Shown one piece after another: positions 26,134 to 36,913 of a DNA stretch of 64,000 nucleotides. This DNA is from Sulfitobacter brevis (lineage in GTDB: Bacteria > Pseudomonadota > Alphaproteobacteria > Rhodobacterales > Rhodobacteraceae), in assembly GCF_900112755.1 (NCBI RefSeq), contig NZ_FOMW01000003.1:248001-312000 (forward strand), given 5' to 3'. The translations under genes and the position numbers were made by a program. The notes under the pieces were generated by a model that made no database searches, was not told where the DNA came from, and saw only the letters and a program-made list of their open reading frames with translations. How positions within the stretch are numbered: the first letter of the stretch is position 1; the number at the start of each line of letters is the position of its first letter.

Positions 26134-27119
26134 CGACTTACGAATTGGTTGGCATCGGTAACGCCGTTGTCGATGTAATCTCGCACGCCGATGACAGCTT
26201 TCTTGACCTGATGGGCATCGAAAAAGGCATCATGCAATTGATCGAACGGGAGCGCGGCGAGGTGCTCTACGGCGCGATGAAAGACCGGCTGCAGACACCC
26301 GGCGGATCGGTGGCAAACACGGTGGCAGGCGCAGGTGCGCTGGGGCTAAAAACGGCCTTCATCGGTCGGGTACGCGATGACGCGTTGGGGCAGTTCTACG
26401 CCAAGGCGATGACCGATATCAGCATTGATTTCGTCAATGCGCCGATCTCTGGCGGCGAAAACCCCACCTCGCGCTGCATGATTTTTGTGACGCCAGACGG
26501 GGAACGTTCGCTGAATACCTATCTGGGCATCTCCACGGGTCTTACATCTGAGGACGTGCCGCAGGCGGTGACCTCCAAGGCCAAGCTGATGTTTCTCGAA
26601 GGCTACCTTTTTGATCATGACGCAGGCAAATCTGCTTTCCGGGAAGCCGCACGCGCAGCCACTGCAGGCGGCGGTATGGCAGGCATCGCCATTTCCGATC
26701 CTTTCTGTGTCGAGCGCCACCGCGACGACTTCCTTGCCCTTATCCAGAACGATCTAGGCTTTGTCATTGGCAACGAAGCCGAAATCCGCGCCCTTTGGGA
26801 GACGGATGATACCGAAGCCGCGCTGGTCAAAACTGCCGAGATTTGCCCGCTGGTTGTTTGCACCCGTTCCGGCGACGGGGTGACATTGATCCGTGGCGAG
26901 GAGCGCGTTGATGTGCCGGTGACACGGATCGTGCCCGTTGACGCCACCGGCGCGGGCGACCAGTTTGCCGCAGGTTTCCTTTATGGGCTGGCAACGGGCC
27001 GTGATCTGGAGACTTGCGGGCGCATGGGGAATATCTGTGCGGCGGAAGTCATCAGCCACATCGGCCCCCGGCCCGAGACCGACATCATGGCGTTGTTCAA
27101 AGCGCAAGGGCTGGTGTGA
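26130..27119 (+). CDS. PfkB-family kinase, adenosine kinase-like
   Basis: A 329-residue ribokinase-fold sugar/nucleoside kinase. The N-terminal GIGNAVVDVI, the substrate loop TPGGSVANTVAGAGALG and the C-terminal signature DATGAGDQFAAGF with the catalytic Asp are present. Sequences of this shape in alphaproteobacteria are usually called adenosine kinase, which phosphorylates adenosine to AMP, but other nucleosides or sugars are possible. It is translationally coupled to nth upstream and to a GNAT gene downstream (GTGA overlap). Confidence 0.88.
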   Translation: MTTYELVGIGNAVVDVISHADDSFLDLMGIEKGIMQLIERERGEVLYGAMKDRLQTPGGSVANTVAGAGALGLKTAFIGRVRDDALGQFYAKAMTDISIDFVNAPISGGENPTSRCMIFVTPDGERSLNTYLGISTGLTSEDVPQAVTSKAKLMFLEGYLFDHDAGKSAFREAARAATAGGGMAGIAISDPFCVERHRDDFLALIQNDLGFVIGNEAEIRALWETDDTEAALVKTAEICPLVVCTRSGDGVTLIRGEERVDVPVTRIVPVDATGAGDQFAAGFLYGLATGRDLETCGRMGNICAAEVISHIGPRPETDIMALFKAQGLV

Positions 27120-27721
27120 CACAAATGTTAGCTGACGGATTTCACAAAGTGCCACTGGGTAAGGTCGCGACGGTGGTCACCCACCTCGAAATGCAGGCCG
27201 CGGCACCGTTGCGGCCAGTTGCCCTGCCCGACGGGCTGGAACTGCGACAGGTTACCCCCGACCTCGACTGGTACCGCGATATCTTTACCCGTGTCGGCGG
27301 GCAGGATTGGCTGTGGTTTGGACGGCTGGCGATGGCAGACGAAAAGCTACAGGCGATACTCGATGATCCCAAAGTCACTTTCCACACTCTGAGCCGTGGC
27401 GGGCGAGACGAGGCGCTGTTGGAGCTTGATTTCCGCACCCAAGGTGAATGTGAACTGGCCTATTTCGGGCTGACATCGGCCCTTATCGGTTCGGGCGCCG
27501 GGCGCTATTTGATGAACGAGGCGATCTCGATGGCGTGGGCGCAGCCGATCTCGAGCTTCCACGTTCATACCTGCACCTTTGACAGCCCGCAGGCAGTGGA
27601 TTTCTACAAGCGCAGCGGCTTTACGCCCTATCAGCAAGAGATCGAGATTGCCGATGATCCGCGCCAGATCGGGCTACTGCCGGAAAATGCAGCACCGCAC
27701 GTGCCTCTGTTGCGCGCCTAG
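27116..27721 (+). CDS. GNAT-family N-acetyltransferase
   Basis: A predicted acetyltransferase of 201 residues if started at the GTG overlapping the kinase stop, or 198 from the ATG at 27125. The GNAT pattern is visible in ELAYFGLTSALIGSGAGRYLMNEAI (the acetyl-CoA pyrophosphate loop, G-x-G-A/G) and VHTCTFDSPQAVDFYKRSGF near the end. The substrate is unknown. It is the third gene of the nth-kinase-GNAT operon, and its stop codon overlaps the stop of the convergent secreted-protein gene within a CTAG. Confidence 0.82.
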   Translation: MTQMLADGFHKVPLGKVATVVTHLEMQAAAPLRPVALPDGLELRQVTPDLDWYRDIFTRVGGQDWLWFGRLAMADEKLQAILDDPKVTFHTLSRGGRDEALLELDFRTQGECELAYFGLTSALIGSGAGRYLMNEAISMAWAQPISSFHVHTCTFDSPQAVDFYKRSGFTPYQQEIEIADDPRQIGLLPENAAPHVPLLRA

Positions 27722-28200
27722 GGCGCGTCGCAGGCGGCGCCGTTGAAACAGCCCAGCACCTTTTTCAGATCGGCGGCTGACGGATTGGTGAAGGCCCGCC
27801 CGCCGCAGGGGTTGATGCCCAGCGCATAGCTGCCCGCGTCGCGCTTCACAAAGGCCAGTGTCTCTTGCCCGTTGGCCACCGATCCGCACCACGGTCCATA
27901 GCAGGCGACCTCTAACATGACGGTATTTTCGAACGGCACGACGAAGCCAGATTTACTCATCGATTTGCCGATCAGTTTCGCGGGCACTTGGGTCATTTTC
28001 GCTGGCTTGCTGGTCCCGTGATTGTTGCGCGGCAACTTGCGTGGATCCAGCGTTAACCGCCCGCGCACCACCACGTAAGTCTCAGGCGCGGCATGCACCT
28101 CGTTAAAGGTCCGCTGAACCGATGGCGCGAGGCACGATAGCGCCGAGGCCTGTACGGGCAGCACAAGTGCCGCAAGCAAAACAACAAATCTTCTCATCAT
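27718..28200 (-). CDS. Secreted cysteine-rich protein of unknown function
   Basis: A 160-residue protein with a Sec signal peptide ([20 protein letters not shown]). The mature part has six cysteines (one just after the cleavage site, two in EVACYGPWC, one in INPCGG, two in GCFNGAAC), suggesting a disulfide-bonded periplasmic domain. The middle ([18 protein letters not shown]) has a small beta-barrel or OB-fold look, but I recognise no family. Its ATG overlaps the rppH stop by 4 bp, so it is co-expressed with rppH. The first cysteine follows ALSC but the flanks do not make a good lipobox. Confidence 0.7.
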   Translation of the reverse strand: MMRRFVVLLAALVLPVQASALSCLAPSVQRTFNEVHAAPETYVVVRGRLTLDPRKLPRNNHGTSKPAKMTQVPAKLIGKSMSKSGFVVPFENTVMLEVACYGPWCGSVANGQETLAFVKRDAGSYALGINPCGGRAFTNPSAADLKKVLGCFNGAACDAP

Positions 28201-28679
28201 AAATACGCCTTGAACTCGGTTAAAACGGCCTCGTAAACCGCGCGCTTGAATGGCACGATTCCCGCGACCAACTGACCATGTGGCAACCATCGCCACTGGG
28301 AAAACTCGGGATGTTCGGTTTCGATATTCACCTGATCGTCACGGCCCTGAAACCGCATCAGATACCACTTCTGCTCCTGCCCGCGAAACCGACCCTTCCA
28401 GATGCGCGGCACCAGATCATGCGGCAGATCATAGGGCAGCCACGTCGCGGTCTCCGCCACCACCTCGACCAGATCACGCGCTACGCCGGTTTCTTCCTCC
28501 AGCTCGCGCAGGGCAGCCTCGGCCGGGTCCTCGTCCTTTTCAACCCCACCCTGCGGCATCTGCCAAGCGTCCTGATCACGGTCGCGGCGCTGGCCGACGA
28601 AAACCTCGCCTTCTGCATTGATCAGCATCACCCCGACACAGGGGCGGTACGGCAGTTTGGAAATATCTTCGGGGGTCAT
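28197..28679 (-). CDS. rppH: RNA pyrophosphohydrolase (Nudix)
   Basis: A 160-residue Nudix hydrolase. The box [23 protein letters not shown] fits G-x5-E-x7-REUxEExGU, and the flanking [18 protein letters not shown] and WYLMRF segments are those of RppH/YgdP. It removes pyrophosphate from the 5' end of mRNA and so starts RNase E-dependent decay, or hydrolyses dinucleoside polyphosphates. I start at [13 protein letters not shown] (28679), where RppH similarity begins; the upstream open frame is basic and unlike a protein. Confidence 0.92.
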   Translation of the reverse strand: MTPEDISKLPYRPCVGVMLINAEGEVFVGQRRDRDQDAWQMPQGGVEKDEDPAEAALRELEEETGVARDLVEVVAETATWLPYDLPHDLVPRIWKGRFRGQEQKWYLMRFQGRDDQVNIETEHPEFSQWRWLPHGQLVAGIVPFKRAVYEAVLTEFKAYL

Positions 28680-28903
28680 CGCAGGGGGTCTCCATCTCCG
28701 GCAGGGCGGCCGGCCCTGCGGTAGCAAAATCTGAGCCTTTCGATAGCATGAAACATCCCCGTGCGGAATGGCGCGGCGCAGCGCGCAAAACCTGCAGGCA
28801 AGAACCGGCCTGAGTCTGACATAGGTCCCGCCCGCCCTGAACCGCCACAGCGATTGACGCCGCGTTGTACGTGACTTGAGGCGCATCTAAGGTCATCCCT
28901 TAG

Positions 28904-30958
<2,055 letters not shown>

Positions 30959-31071
30959 GCACCGCTTGGCGGCAGATTTTAGGAGCGGCGCGACTGCATG
31001 TCAGCGGCGCCGGTTCTTGCCATTTGCGTCTTTGGCGGCAAAGACTGCCTTAGCCCCTGCGAGGACATCCC

Positions 31072-32013
31072 ATGCCGATCTGCGTTTTTGATATTTTTCC
31101 TGACGGCACGACGACGGTGCCGACCGATACAGCGCTGACGGGTCCGGGCACCTACCGCTGGTGGCACTTCGATCTCACCGACCCGGAATTTCCGGCTTGG
31201 GTGCATGAACGGCTGCCGGCCATCCCCGCCGGATCGCTGTTGCAGAACGAAACCCGCCCGCGCTGTGACCGTTATGAAGACGGGCTGATGTTGAACCTGC
31301 GCGGCATCAACCTCAACGATGGCGCCGACGCGGACGAGATGATCTCGGCGCGGATGTGGGTGGACGGTAAGGTGGTAATCACCGTGCGCCGCCGCCGGAT
31401 TTTTGCCATCGACGCGATTCGCCAACAAGCTGTCGCCGGGAATGCGCCGCACACGCCAGCGGCGTTTCTTGAGGCGCTGATCAGCAGGCTGACCGACCGC
31501 GTGCAGGAGCAGGTCGCCAAGATCGAAGAACTGGCCGACTATTACGAAGATGATCTGGAGAATAAAGACACCCCGCCGCCGCGCGATTTGCCGGATACGC
31601 GGCGCAGCGTTATCCGTCTCAAACGCTATATGGAGCCGCAGCGCGTGGCGCTGGCACGGTTGGCAGCATTCGATATTCCGCTGATTCCGACCGAGAGCCA
31701 GTTTCGGCTGCGCGAACTTGCCAACACTACCACCATCGCGGTCGAAGAACTTGATGCCCTGCGCGACCAGCTTGTTTCGATCCAGGATGAGCATGACGCA
31801 AATATCGCCCACCGACAGGCGCGCCACGGCTATGTGCTATCGATTGTCGCCGCGATCTTTTTACCGCTCGGCTTTTTGACAGGTCTGTTCGGAGTTAATA
31901 TCGGCGGCATGCCGGGGCTCGATCATCCTTACGCTTTTGTCTACCTTTGTCTTTCGATGTTGGGGCTTGCGGTGTTCATGTTTGTCTTGCTGCGCTGGAT
32001 GCGCTGGCTCTGA
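31072..32013 (+). CDS. zntB: ZntB/CorA-family divalent metal transporter
   Basis: A 313-residue CorA-superfamily protein. The large N-terminal cytoplasmic domain with a long charged helix (LTDRVQEQVAKIEELADYYEDDLENK) is followed by two C-terminal membrane segments. The pore signature after the first is GVNIGGMPG, which is the ZntB form and not the GMN of magnesium CorA. ZntB moves zinc across the inner membrane. The start follows GAGGACATCCC. A perfect inverted repeat lies just downstream. Confidence 0.88.
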   Translation: MPICVFDIFPDGTTTVPTDTALTGPGTYRWWHFDLTDPEFPAWVHERLPAIPAGSLLQNETRPRCDRYEDGLMLNLRGINLNDGADADEMISARMWVDGKVVITVRRRRIFAIDAIRQQAVAGNAPHTPAAFLEALISRLTDRVQEQVAKIEELADYYEDDLENKDTPPPRDLPDTRRSVIRLKRYMEPQRVALARLAAFDIPLIPTESQFRLRELANTTTIAVEELDALRDQLVSIQDEHDANIAHRQARHGYVLSIVAAIFLPLGFLTGLFGVNIGGMPGLDHPYAFVYLCLSMLGLAVFMFVLLRWMRWL

Positions 32014-32019
32014 AACGCA

Positions 32020-32050
32020 CATGGAAACACAGCGTTCTGCTGTTTCCATG
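32020..32050 (+). repeat. Long inverted repeat after zntB
   Basis: CATGGAAACA (32020-32029) and TGTTTCCATG (32041-32050) are perfect 10-bp inverted arms, with an inner CAG/CTG extension around CGTT. It lies 7 bp after the zntB stop and lacks a T-run, so it may be a terminator, an mRNA 3' stabiliser or a protein site. Confidence 0.5.
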
Positions 32051-32160
32051 CCCTTAACGATCCCTGCAAATACCTTGCTACTGTCCCATGGCTGCCCCCT
32101 TCCTGCCTGAATTGGCCGTCATCACTGATCCTTGAAACAAGTATCGTGAAGGGAACGGGC

Positions 32161-33066
32161 ATGGACCGCCTTACAGAAATGGAAGCATTCGCCACAGTGG
32201 TGGATCAAGGGGGGTTTACCGACGCCGCCAAAAAAATGGGCATCTCCAAATCGGCAGTGTCAAAGCACGTGTCGTCACTGGAAGCGCGCCTTGGGGCACG
32301 GTTGTTGAACCGCACCACCCGCCGCGTCAGCCCGACGGAAATCGGCCTTGCCTATTATGACCGCGCCCGCCGTGTGTTGAACGACGCAGGCGAAGCCGAC
32401 GCTTTGGTGACCTCGATGCAATCCGCGCCTTCGGGCCTGTTGCGCATCTCTGTCGCGACGGACTTTGGCGTTAATCATTTGTCGCCAGCACTGTCGGAAT
32501 TCCTCAATGACTTCCCTGACATCACCGTGAACATGGTGCTCAACAACCGCTATGTTGAGCTGATTTCGGAAGGCTATGATATGGCGGTTCGGATCGGGGA
32601 GCTGGAAGACAGCACCCTGCGGGCCCGCAAGTTGACCGAAACCACCAAACGGATGATCGCCAGCCCGAAGTATTTCGAGCAATATGGCCGCCCCGAAAAG
32701 ATCGACGATCTGAACGATCACAAGCTGCTGCATTATTCCAACCAGTCCTCGGGCAACGTCTGGAAGCTGACTGCCCCTTCGGGTGAGAAACGTCAGGTGC
32801 GCACCGCGGGCTGGCTCTCGGTCAACGACGGACAAAGCTTGCTGAACGCTGCGATCTCGGGCCTCGGCATCGCCTATCTGCCGAGCTTTCTCTACGCTGA
32901 TGCGCTGGAGAAGGGTTTGGTCGAGGACGCGATCCCCGATCTGCCTGTTGAAACCCAAGGCATCTATGCCGTCTATCCTCCGGGCCGGTTTACCCAGCCC
33001 AAGGTCCGCGCTTTCATCGACTTTCTGGTCCACGCCTTTGCGGAAAAAGGCCCGAACGTCTGGTAA
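32161..33066 (+). CDS. LysR-family transcriptional regulator
   Basis: A 301-residue LysR regulator. The N-terminal helix-turn-helix is MEAFATVVDQGGFTDAAKKMGISKSAVSKHVSSLEARLG, and the C-terminal part is the two-lobed effector domain of the CrgA/DsdC-like subgroup (LLRISVATDFGVNHLSPAL...YDMAVRIGELEDS). I start at the ATG at 32161, preceded by GAAGGGAACGG. No divergent target gene is apparent; the upstream neighbour is zntB in the same orientation. The effector is unknown. Confidence 0.9.
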   Translation: MDRLTEMEAFATVVDQGGFTDAAKKMGISKSAVSKHVSSLEARLGARLLNRTTRRVSPTEIGLAYYDRARRVLNDAGEADALVTSMQSAPSGLLRISVATDFGVNHLSPALSEFLNDFPDITVNMVLNNRYVELISEGYDMAVRIGELEDSTLRARKLTETTKRMIASPKYFEQYGRPEKIDDLNDHKLLHYSNQSSGNVWKLTAPSGEKRQVRTAGWLSVNDGQSLLNAAISGLGIAYLPSFLYADALEKGLVEDAIPDLPVETQGIYAVYPPGRFTQPKVRAFIDFLVHAFAEKGPNVW

Positions 33067-33094
33067 TCCACACCACCTCCCCTCGGTGACCTCC

Positions 33095-33134
33095 GCCCTC
33101 CGGTGCTTTCAAAAGCATTCGGGGGGCTTTTTTG
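33095..33134 (+). terminator. Rho-independent terminator after LysR gene
   Basis: GCCCTCCGGTGCTTT pairs with AAAGCATTCGGGGGGC, with some wobbles, and is followed by TTTTTT. It ends the LysR transcript 30 bp past the stop codon. Confidence 0.8.
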
Positions 33135-33258
33135 CTTTCTGGACGTGCCATCGCGCGCGCGCCCCGCCTGCAACGGGTTTGACGTCAGGGGAGAAGCCTG
33201 TATTCCGGTACGACGATAGCAACAGCGCGCCACTCTCTGCCGGACGGGACAGCTTTTC

Positions 33259-33963
33259 ATGGAAGATATCTGGGCCGGATTATCGGCCGCATTCCAGCTG
33301 ATCGGCACCGGCGATCCCGATCTGATCGAGATTACGCTGCGCTCGATCCAAGTCAGCTTTTCGGCATTAGTGATTGCCTGCCTGATTGCACTGCCTTTGG
33401 GCACGTGGCTTGCGGTGCGCCGTTTCAGGTTTCGCCGTGCCACGATTGCCGTGCTGAATGCGATGATGGGGCTGCCACCGGTGGTGGTCGGGCTGATCGT
33501 CTATTTGCTGTTGTCACGCTCCGGCCCGTTTGGGGTTTTGGGGCTGTTGTTCACGCCTACGGCGATGATCATCGCGCAGGTCATTATCATCACGCCCCTC
33601 ATTGCCTCGATCACCCATCAGGCGATGCGCGAACTTTGGGCCGAGTATCATGATCTGCTGATCTCGCTAAACACCAGCAAGGGCCAGCGCATTGCTACGC
33701 TAATCCGCGACGGGCGGCGCAACCTGCTGACAGCGGCACTGGCCGGATTTGGTCGCGCCATCGGTGAAGTCGGCGCGATTATGATCGTCGGTGGCAATAT
33801 CGACCACGCCACCCGCGTGCTGACCACGGCGATTGCACTGGAAACCGGCAAAGGAGACTTTGCGCTCGCCCTCGGGCTTGGGTTTGTGCTGATCAGTTTG
33901 GCGCTGTTGGTCAATCTTGCAATCCATACCCTGTCGCGCACAGAAAGAGATGGCAGATGGTAA
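33259..33963 (+). CDS. tupB: Tungstate-type ABC transporter permease
   Basis: A 234-residue inner-membrane permease with about five or six hydrophobic segments. The TupB/WtpB hallmarks are in the second half: GFGRAIGEVGAIMIVGGNI, then a Thr-rich TTAIALETGKGDFALALGLG. It would pair with the downstream ATPase to import tungstate or molybdate for molybdopterin-type enzymes such as the SoeA oxidoreductase at 13-16 kb, although the genes are not linked. No binding protein (TupA) gene is adjacent on either side. It overlaps the ATPase gene by 7 bp. Confidence 0.82.
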   Translation: MEDIWAGLSAAFQLIGTGDPDLIEITLRSIQVSFSALVIACLIALPLGTWLAVRRFRFRRATIAVLNAMMGLPPVVVGLIVYLLLSRSGPFGVLGLLFTPTAMIIAQVIIITPLIASITHQAMRELWAEYHDLLISLNTSKGQRIATLIRDGRRNLLTAALAGFGRAIGEVGAIMIVGGNIDHATRVLTTAIALETGKGDFALALGLGFVLISLALLVNLAIHTLSRTERDGRW

Positions 33964-34673
33964 GCCAAGTGAAGATCCCGACGCTCACCGATGCTGTGGT
34001 GCGCAAGCGCGGCAAAACCATTATCGGGCCGGTTGATCTGGCGTTGCCAAGAGACGGTTTTACGATTCTGCTGGGGCCGAACGGGTCTGGCAAGACAACG
34101 CTGCTGCGGCTCTTGCACGGGGTTGAGCGGCTGTCGGCGGGGCAGTTGACTTGGGCCACATCCGAAGCCCTCGCCCGTGCCCGTCAGGCTTATGTCTTTC
34201 AAAGCCCGACAATCCTGCGCCGCACCGTGGCGCAAAACCTCGCTTACCCGCTGCAACTTGTAAAAACGCCAAAAGCCGAGATTGCCGCACAGGTCGCCGA
34301 CTGGGCAGCACGGATCGGGCTGGATGGCGCACTGGAGCGCTACGCCCCGCGACTGTCGGGCGGCGAGAAGCAAAAGCTGGCACTGGCCCGTGCGTTGATC
34401 CGCAAACCCGAAGTGTTATTCCTCGACGAGCCTTCCGCCAATCTGGATGGTCGTGCGACCCGCGAGATCGAAGCGCTTTTGATCGCCACGCACCAGCAAG
34501 GGACGCGGATCGTTATGGCGACCCACGACCTTGGGCAGGCGCGACGGTTGGCCAGTGATGTGTTGTTTATGTTGCGGGGCCGTATCCATGAGCGTGGGCA
34601 GGCGCCCGAGATTTTCAATGCGCCCGAAACGCCGCAACTGCGGGCCTTTCTGGACGGCGATATCGTCGAATAA
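33957..34673 (+). CDS. tupC: Tungstate-type ABC transporter ATP-binding protein
   Basis: A 238-residue ABC ATPase with Walker A GPNGSGKTTLL, signature LSGGEKQKLALARAL, Walker B EVLFLDEPSANLD and the switch region MATHDLGQARRLASDVLFML, resembling TupC. It begins 7 bp before the permease stop. It has no C-terminal regulatory domain of the kind found in ModC. Substrate assignment depends on the permease; nickel or cobalt importers look different. Confidence 0.82.
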   Translation: MVSQVKIPTLTDAVVRKRGKTIIGPVDLALPRDGFTILLGPNGSGKTTLLRLLHGVERLSAGQLTWATSEALARARQAYVFQSPTILRRTVAQNLAYPLQLVKTPKAEIAAQVADWAARIGLDGALERYAPRLSGGEKQKLALARALIRKPEVLFLDEPSANLDGRATREIEALLIATHQQGTRIVMATHDLGQARRLASDVLFMLRGRIHERGQAPEIFNAPETPQLRAFLDGDIVE

Positions 34674-34680
34674 GCGCGGC

Positions 34681-35613
34681 CTACTCGTCGGAGAGCACCA
34701 CAACCTCGACCCGCCGGTTGGCCTCGCGGCCTGCGGCGTTCAGGTTGGACGCAACAGGCGCAAGATAGCCCATGCCCTCCGCCTCCATCCGCGCACCAGC
34801 AAGGTCATAGGTCTCGATCATGCGCTGGCGCACCAATTGGGCGCGCCTGCGCGATAACGCGATATTATTCTCCAGCGATCCGACCGTATCGGTATGCCCC
34901 ACCAAGGCGATCCGCATCGTCGGGCGTTCTTTTAACAAGGCAGCCAGACGCTCCAACGAAGCGAACGGCCCCGTGCCAAGATCGGAGGTGCCGGTGTCAA
35001 AATCCAGATCGGCCAAGATCACGTGGCCGTCTTTCAGCAGCGTCCCGACCAAATCATCCTGCGCCACGCTCTGTGTTGTTGTCGGCACGTCCGCATCGGG
35101 CGAAACCGCAACCGAACCCGCCGCCAAACGCCCCGCCTGAATTATCTGCACATAGGCCGAGTTGGCCGAGGTGCTGGCAAACAGGGTCACCACCTCTTGG
35201 GGCACATCACCCGTGCGGCGCAAGGCGGTGACGAAGTGATACTCGCGGATGTTCACATACATATTCGGACCCGGCAGGGTCTCGGTCGCAAAGCGGAAAT
35301 CGAAGCCGCCGCACTGTTTGGACGCACAGTCCAGCACGATCTCGAATCCCGCCTCAACAAGCTGCGCGCGCAGGGGCCGGATGACTTGAAGCGGTGTCAG
35401 CCCCGGCGATTGTAGGCGCCAAGCAGCGCGGTGCACATCGCCGTCAATCTCAACGCGTGCCACCTGCCCTTCGGCAAACACCCCGACCGGCGCGGCATAA
35501 CGGTCGGGCGCGGTATTACGCTCGACCGTCTGGCGTGCGTTGGCGGGCAGCGAAAGCTCCAGCGCGGCCGCAGGGCCAGCACAGCACAATAGCAGAGCCA
35601 GCGCCCGTAGCAT
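34681..35613 (-). CDS. Secreted OmpA-family protein
   Basis: A 310-residue exported protein. A short signal peptide (LRALALLLCCAGPAAA) leads into a family-unknown N-terminal domain of about 170 residues with two Cys (CASKQCGG), probably disulfide-bonded. The C-terminal OmpA domain follows, with ILADLDFDTGTSDLG, LVGHTDTVGSLENNIALSRRRA and NRRVEVVVL, which binds peptidoglycan. I start at the ATG at 35611-35613, which lies in the stop codon of the upstream AhpD-like gene (TGATG); a GTG one codon earlier is possible. It converges on tupC with only a few bases between. Confidence 0.85.
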   Translation of the reverse strand: MLRALALLLCCAGPAAALELSLPANARQTVERNTAPDRYAAPVGVFAEGQVARVEIDGDVHRAAWRLQSPGLTPLQVIRPLRAQLVEAGFEIVLDCASKQCGGFDFRFATETLPGPNMYVNIREYHFVTALRRTGDVPQEVVTLFASTSANSAYVQIIQAGRLAAGSVAVSPDADVPTTTQSVAQDDLVGTLLKDGHVILADLDFDTGTSDLGTGPFASLERLAALLKERPTMRIALVGHTDTVGSLENNIALSRRRAQLVRQRMIETYDLAGARMEAEGMGYLAPVASNLNAAGREANRRVEVVVLSDE

Positions 35614-36182
35614 CACCGCGCCTGCGCGTGATATTCGACGTTGGGGCGCATGTCGCTGCCGCTGGCGACGCGATTGGTCATGTTAAAAAATGCCGCAACC
35701 GAGGCGATATCCCAGATGTCGCGGTCGCTAAAACCCGCGTCACGCAGCGCTTGCCGGTCAGCCTCTTCAACGCTGGCGCTTTGCTGGGTCAACTTGACCG
35801 CAAAGTCCAGCATGGCGCGTTGTTTGGCATCAATCTTGGCAACGCGGTAATTCATTACCAAAGCTTCACCCAAGGCCGGATCACCGCTGAGGTCGCGCAC
35901 CGCAGCACCGTGGGCCACAAGGCAATAATAGCATTTGTTCACCGCAGACACCGCGACCGCGATCATTTCGCGCTCAAGCTTCGACAGAGACGAATCGCCG
36001 AGCATCAGATCGTTGTACATCGCGGTGAAGGTATTCAGCTTTTCGACATCAAAGGCATAGGCGCGCAGCACATTCGGCACGATGCCGAGCTTGTCCATGC
36101 AGACGTCGAAATATTTTTGCGTTGCTTCGGGCAGCGGATCAACCATCGGCAGGTTCAAAGCGGTGGGCATATCAGTGGCCAT
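35613..36182 (-). CDS. AhpD/CMD-like peroxidase-related protein
   Basis: A 189-residue carboxymuconolactone-decarboxylase-fold protein of the uncharacterised peroxidase-related class. The redox motif is CYYCLVAHG, that is C-x2-C-x3-H, which in AhpD carries the alkylhydroperoxidase activity. I start at MATDMPTALN (36182) because a perfect AAGGAGG sits five bases upstream. It is the third gene of a leftward CinA-GNAT-AhpD-OmpA run and starts 12 bp after the GNAT stop. The physiological substrate is unknown. Confidence 0.85.
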   Translation of the reverse strand: MATDMPTALNLPMVDPLPEATQKYFDVCMDKLGIVPNVLRAYAFDVEKLNTFTAMYNDLMLGDSSLSKLEREMIAVAVSAVNKCYYCLVAHGAAVRDLSGDPALGEALVMNYRVAKIDAKQRAMLDFAVKLTQQSASVEEADRQALRDAGFSDRDIWDIASVAAFFNMTNRVASGSDMRPNVEYHAQAR

Positions 36183-36193
36183 TCGGGCCTCCT

Positions 36194-36913
36194 TCAATCA
36201 GGGGATTGACGGTAATGATAGCCCCCCACTTCGGCAAAGCCCATAGACTGATAGAGCGCGTTTGCGCCGGTATTGGCCCTGACACAAAGCACCGAAATTT
36301 TGGCGGCACCCTGCGCCTGCCCCCAAAAAGCGGCGCGGCGCATCATCCATTCAGCTACGCCCTGACGGCGCTGGTGCGGCAGCACGACCACGCCGTGCAC
36401 CATGCAGATATCAGCGTGCACCGCCGCAAAGGCAGCGCCAGCCGGTTTTTCATTCCAGCGCGACAGGATACCGGTTTTGCATTCAGTCCGCGCCATCACC
36501 GCGCGCCGCTCGGGGCCGATGCCATCGGTGGCCCAGATTTCATCCATGATCGCCAGCGGTTCCCAGATGTCAAAGGCGGTGACGCGCGGGATCGGCACAT
36601 CGGTGAGCTGCGCGATCGGCAGGGTATAGACCACGGTCGGGTCCTTGACCGTATAGCCGCGCCGCTCAAGCGCCGCGTCCAGTTCGGGGGTATCACCCCG
36701 CATCATGAAAAGCGGGCGTTGGCCTGCCTGCTGCATCGCAGTCTCGGCGGCAGTAATCTCGGCGTCACTTGGCGCACCGCTTGCCGTGGCCGCCGATACC
36801 CGCTGCCCGCCGCCCTTGCCATCGCGCAGGGTAAAGGGGCCGTGATCCCAGCGCCGTGCTGCGGGCCATGTCTGCTCCGAAGCTTCAAAATATCGCGCCA
36901 TCGTTCCGGTCAT
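36194..36913 (-). CDS. GNAT-family N-acetyltransferase
   Basis: A 239-residue acetyltransferase. The GNAT core is in the second half: VHGVVVLPHQRRQGVAEWMMRRAA (acetyl-CoA loop R-R-Q-G-V-A) and SVLCVRANTGANALYQSMGFAEVGGYHYR at the end. The N-terminal half contains a weaker second GNAT-like region. Its start overlaps the stop of the CinA-like gene by 4 bp. The substrate is not predictable. Confidence 0.82.
   Translation of the reverse strand: MTGTMARYFEASEQTWPAARRWDHGPFTLRDGKGGGQRVSAATASGAPSDAEITAAETAMQQAGQRPLFMMRGDTPELDAALERRGYTVKDPTVVYTLPIAQLTDVPIPRVTAFDIWEPLAIMDEIWATDGIGPERRAVMARTECKTGILSRWNEKPAGAAFAAVHADICMVHGVVVLPHQRRQGVAEWMMRRAAFWGQAQGAAKISVLCVRANTGANALYQSMGFAEVGGYHYRQSPD

Noticed and set aside
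33067..33258. A remnant of tupA upstream of the tungstate-type permease
   Set aside because: Only a terminator and about 120 bp of noncoding sequence are present; no frame resembles a binding protein.
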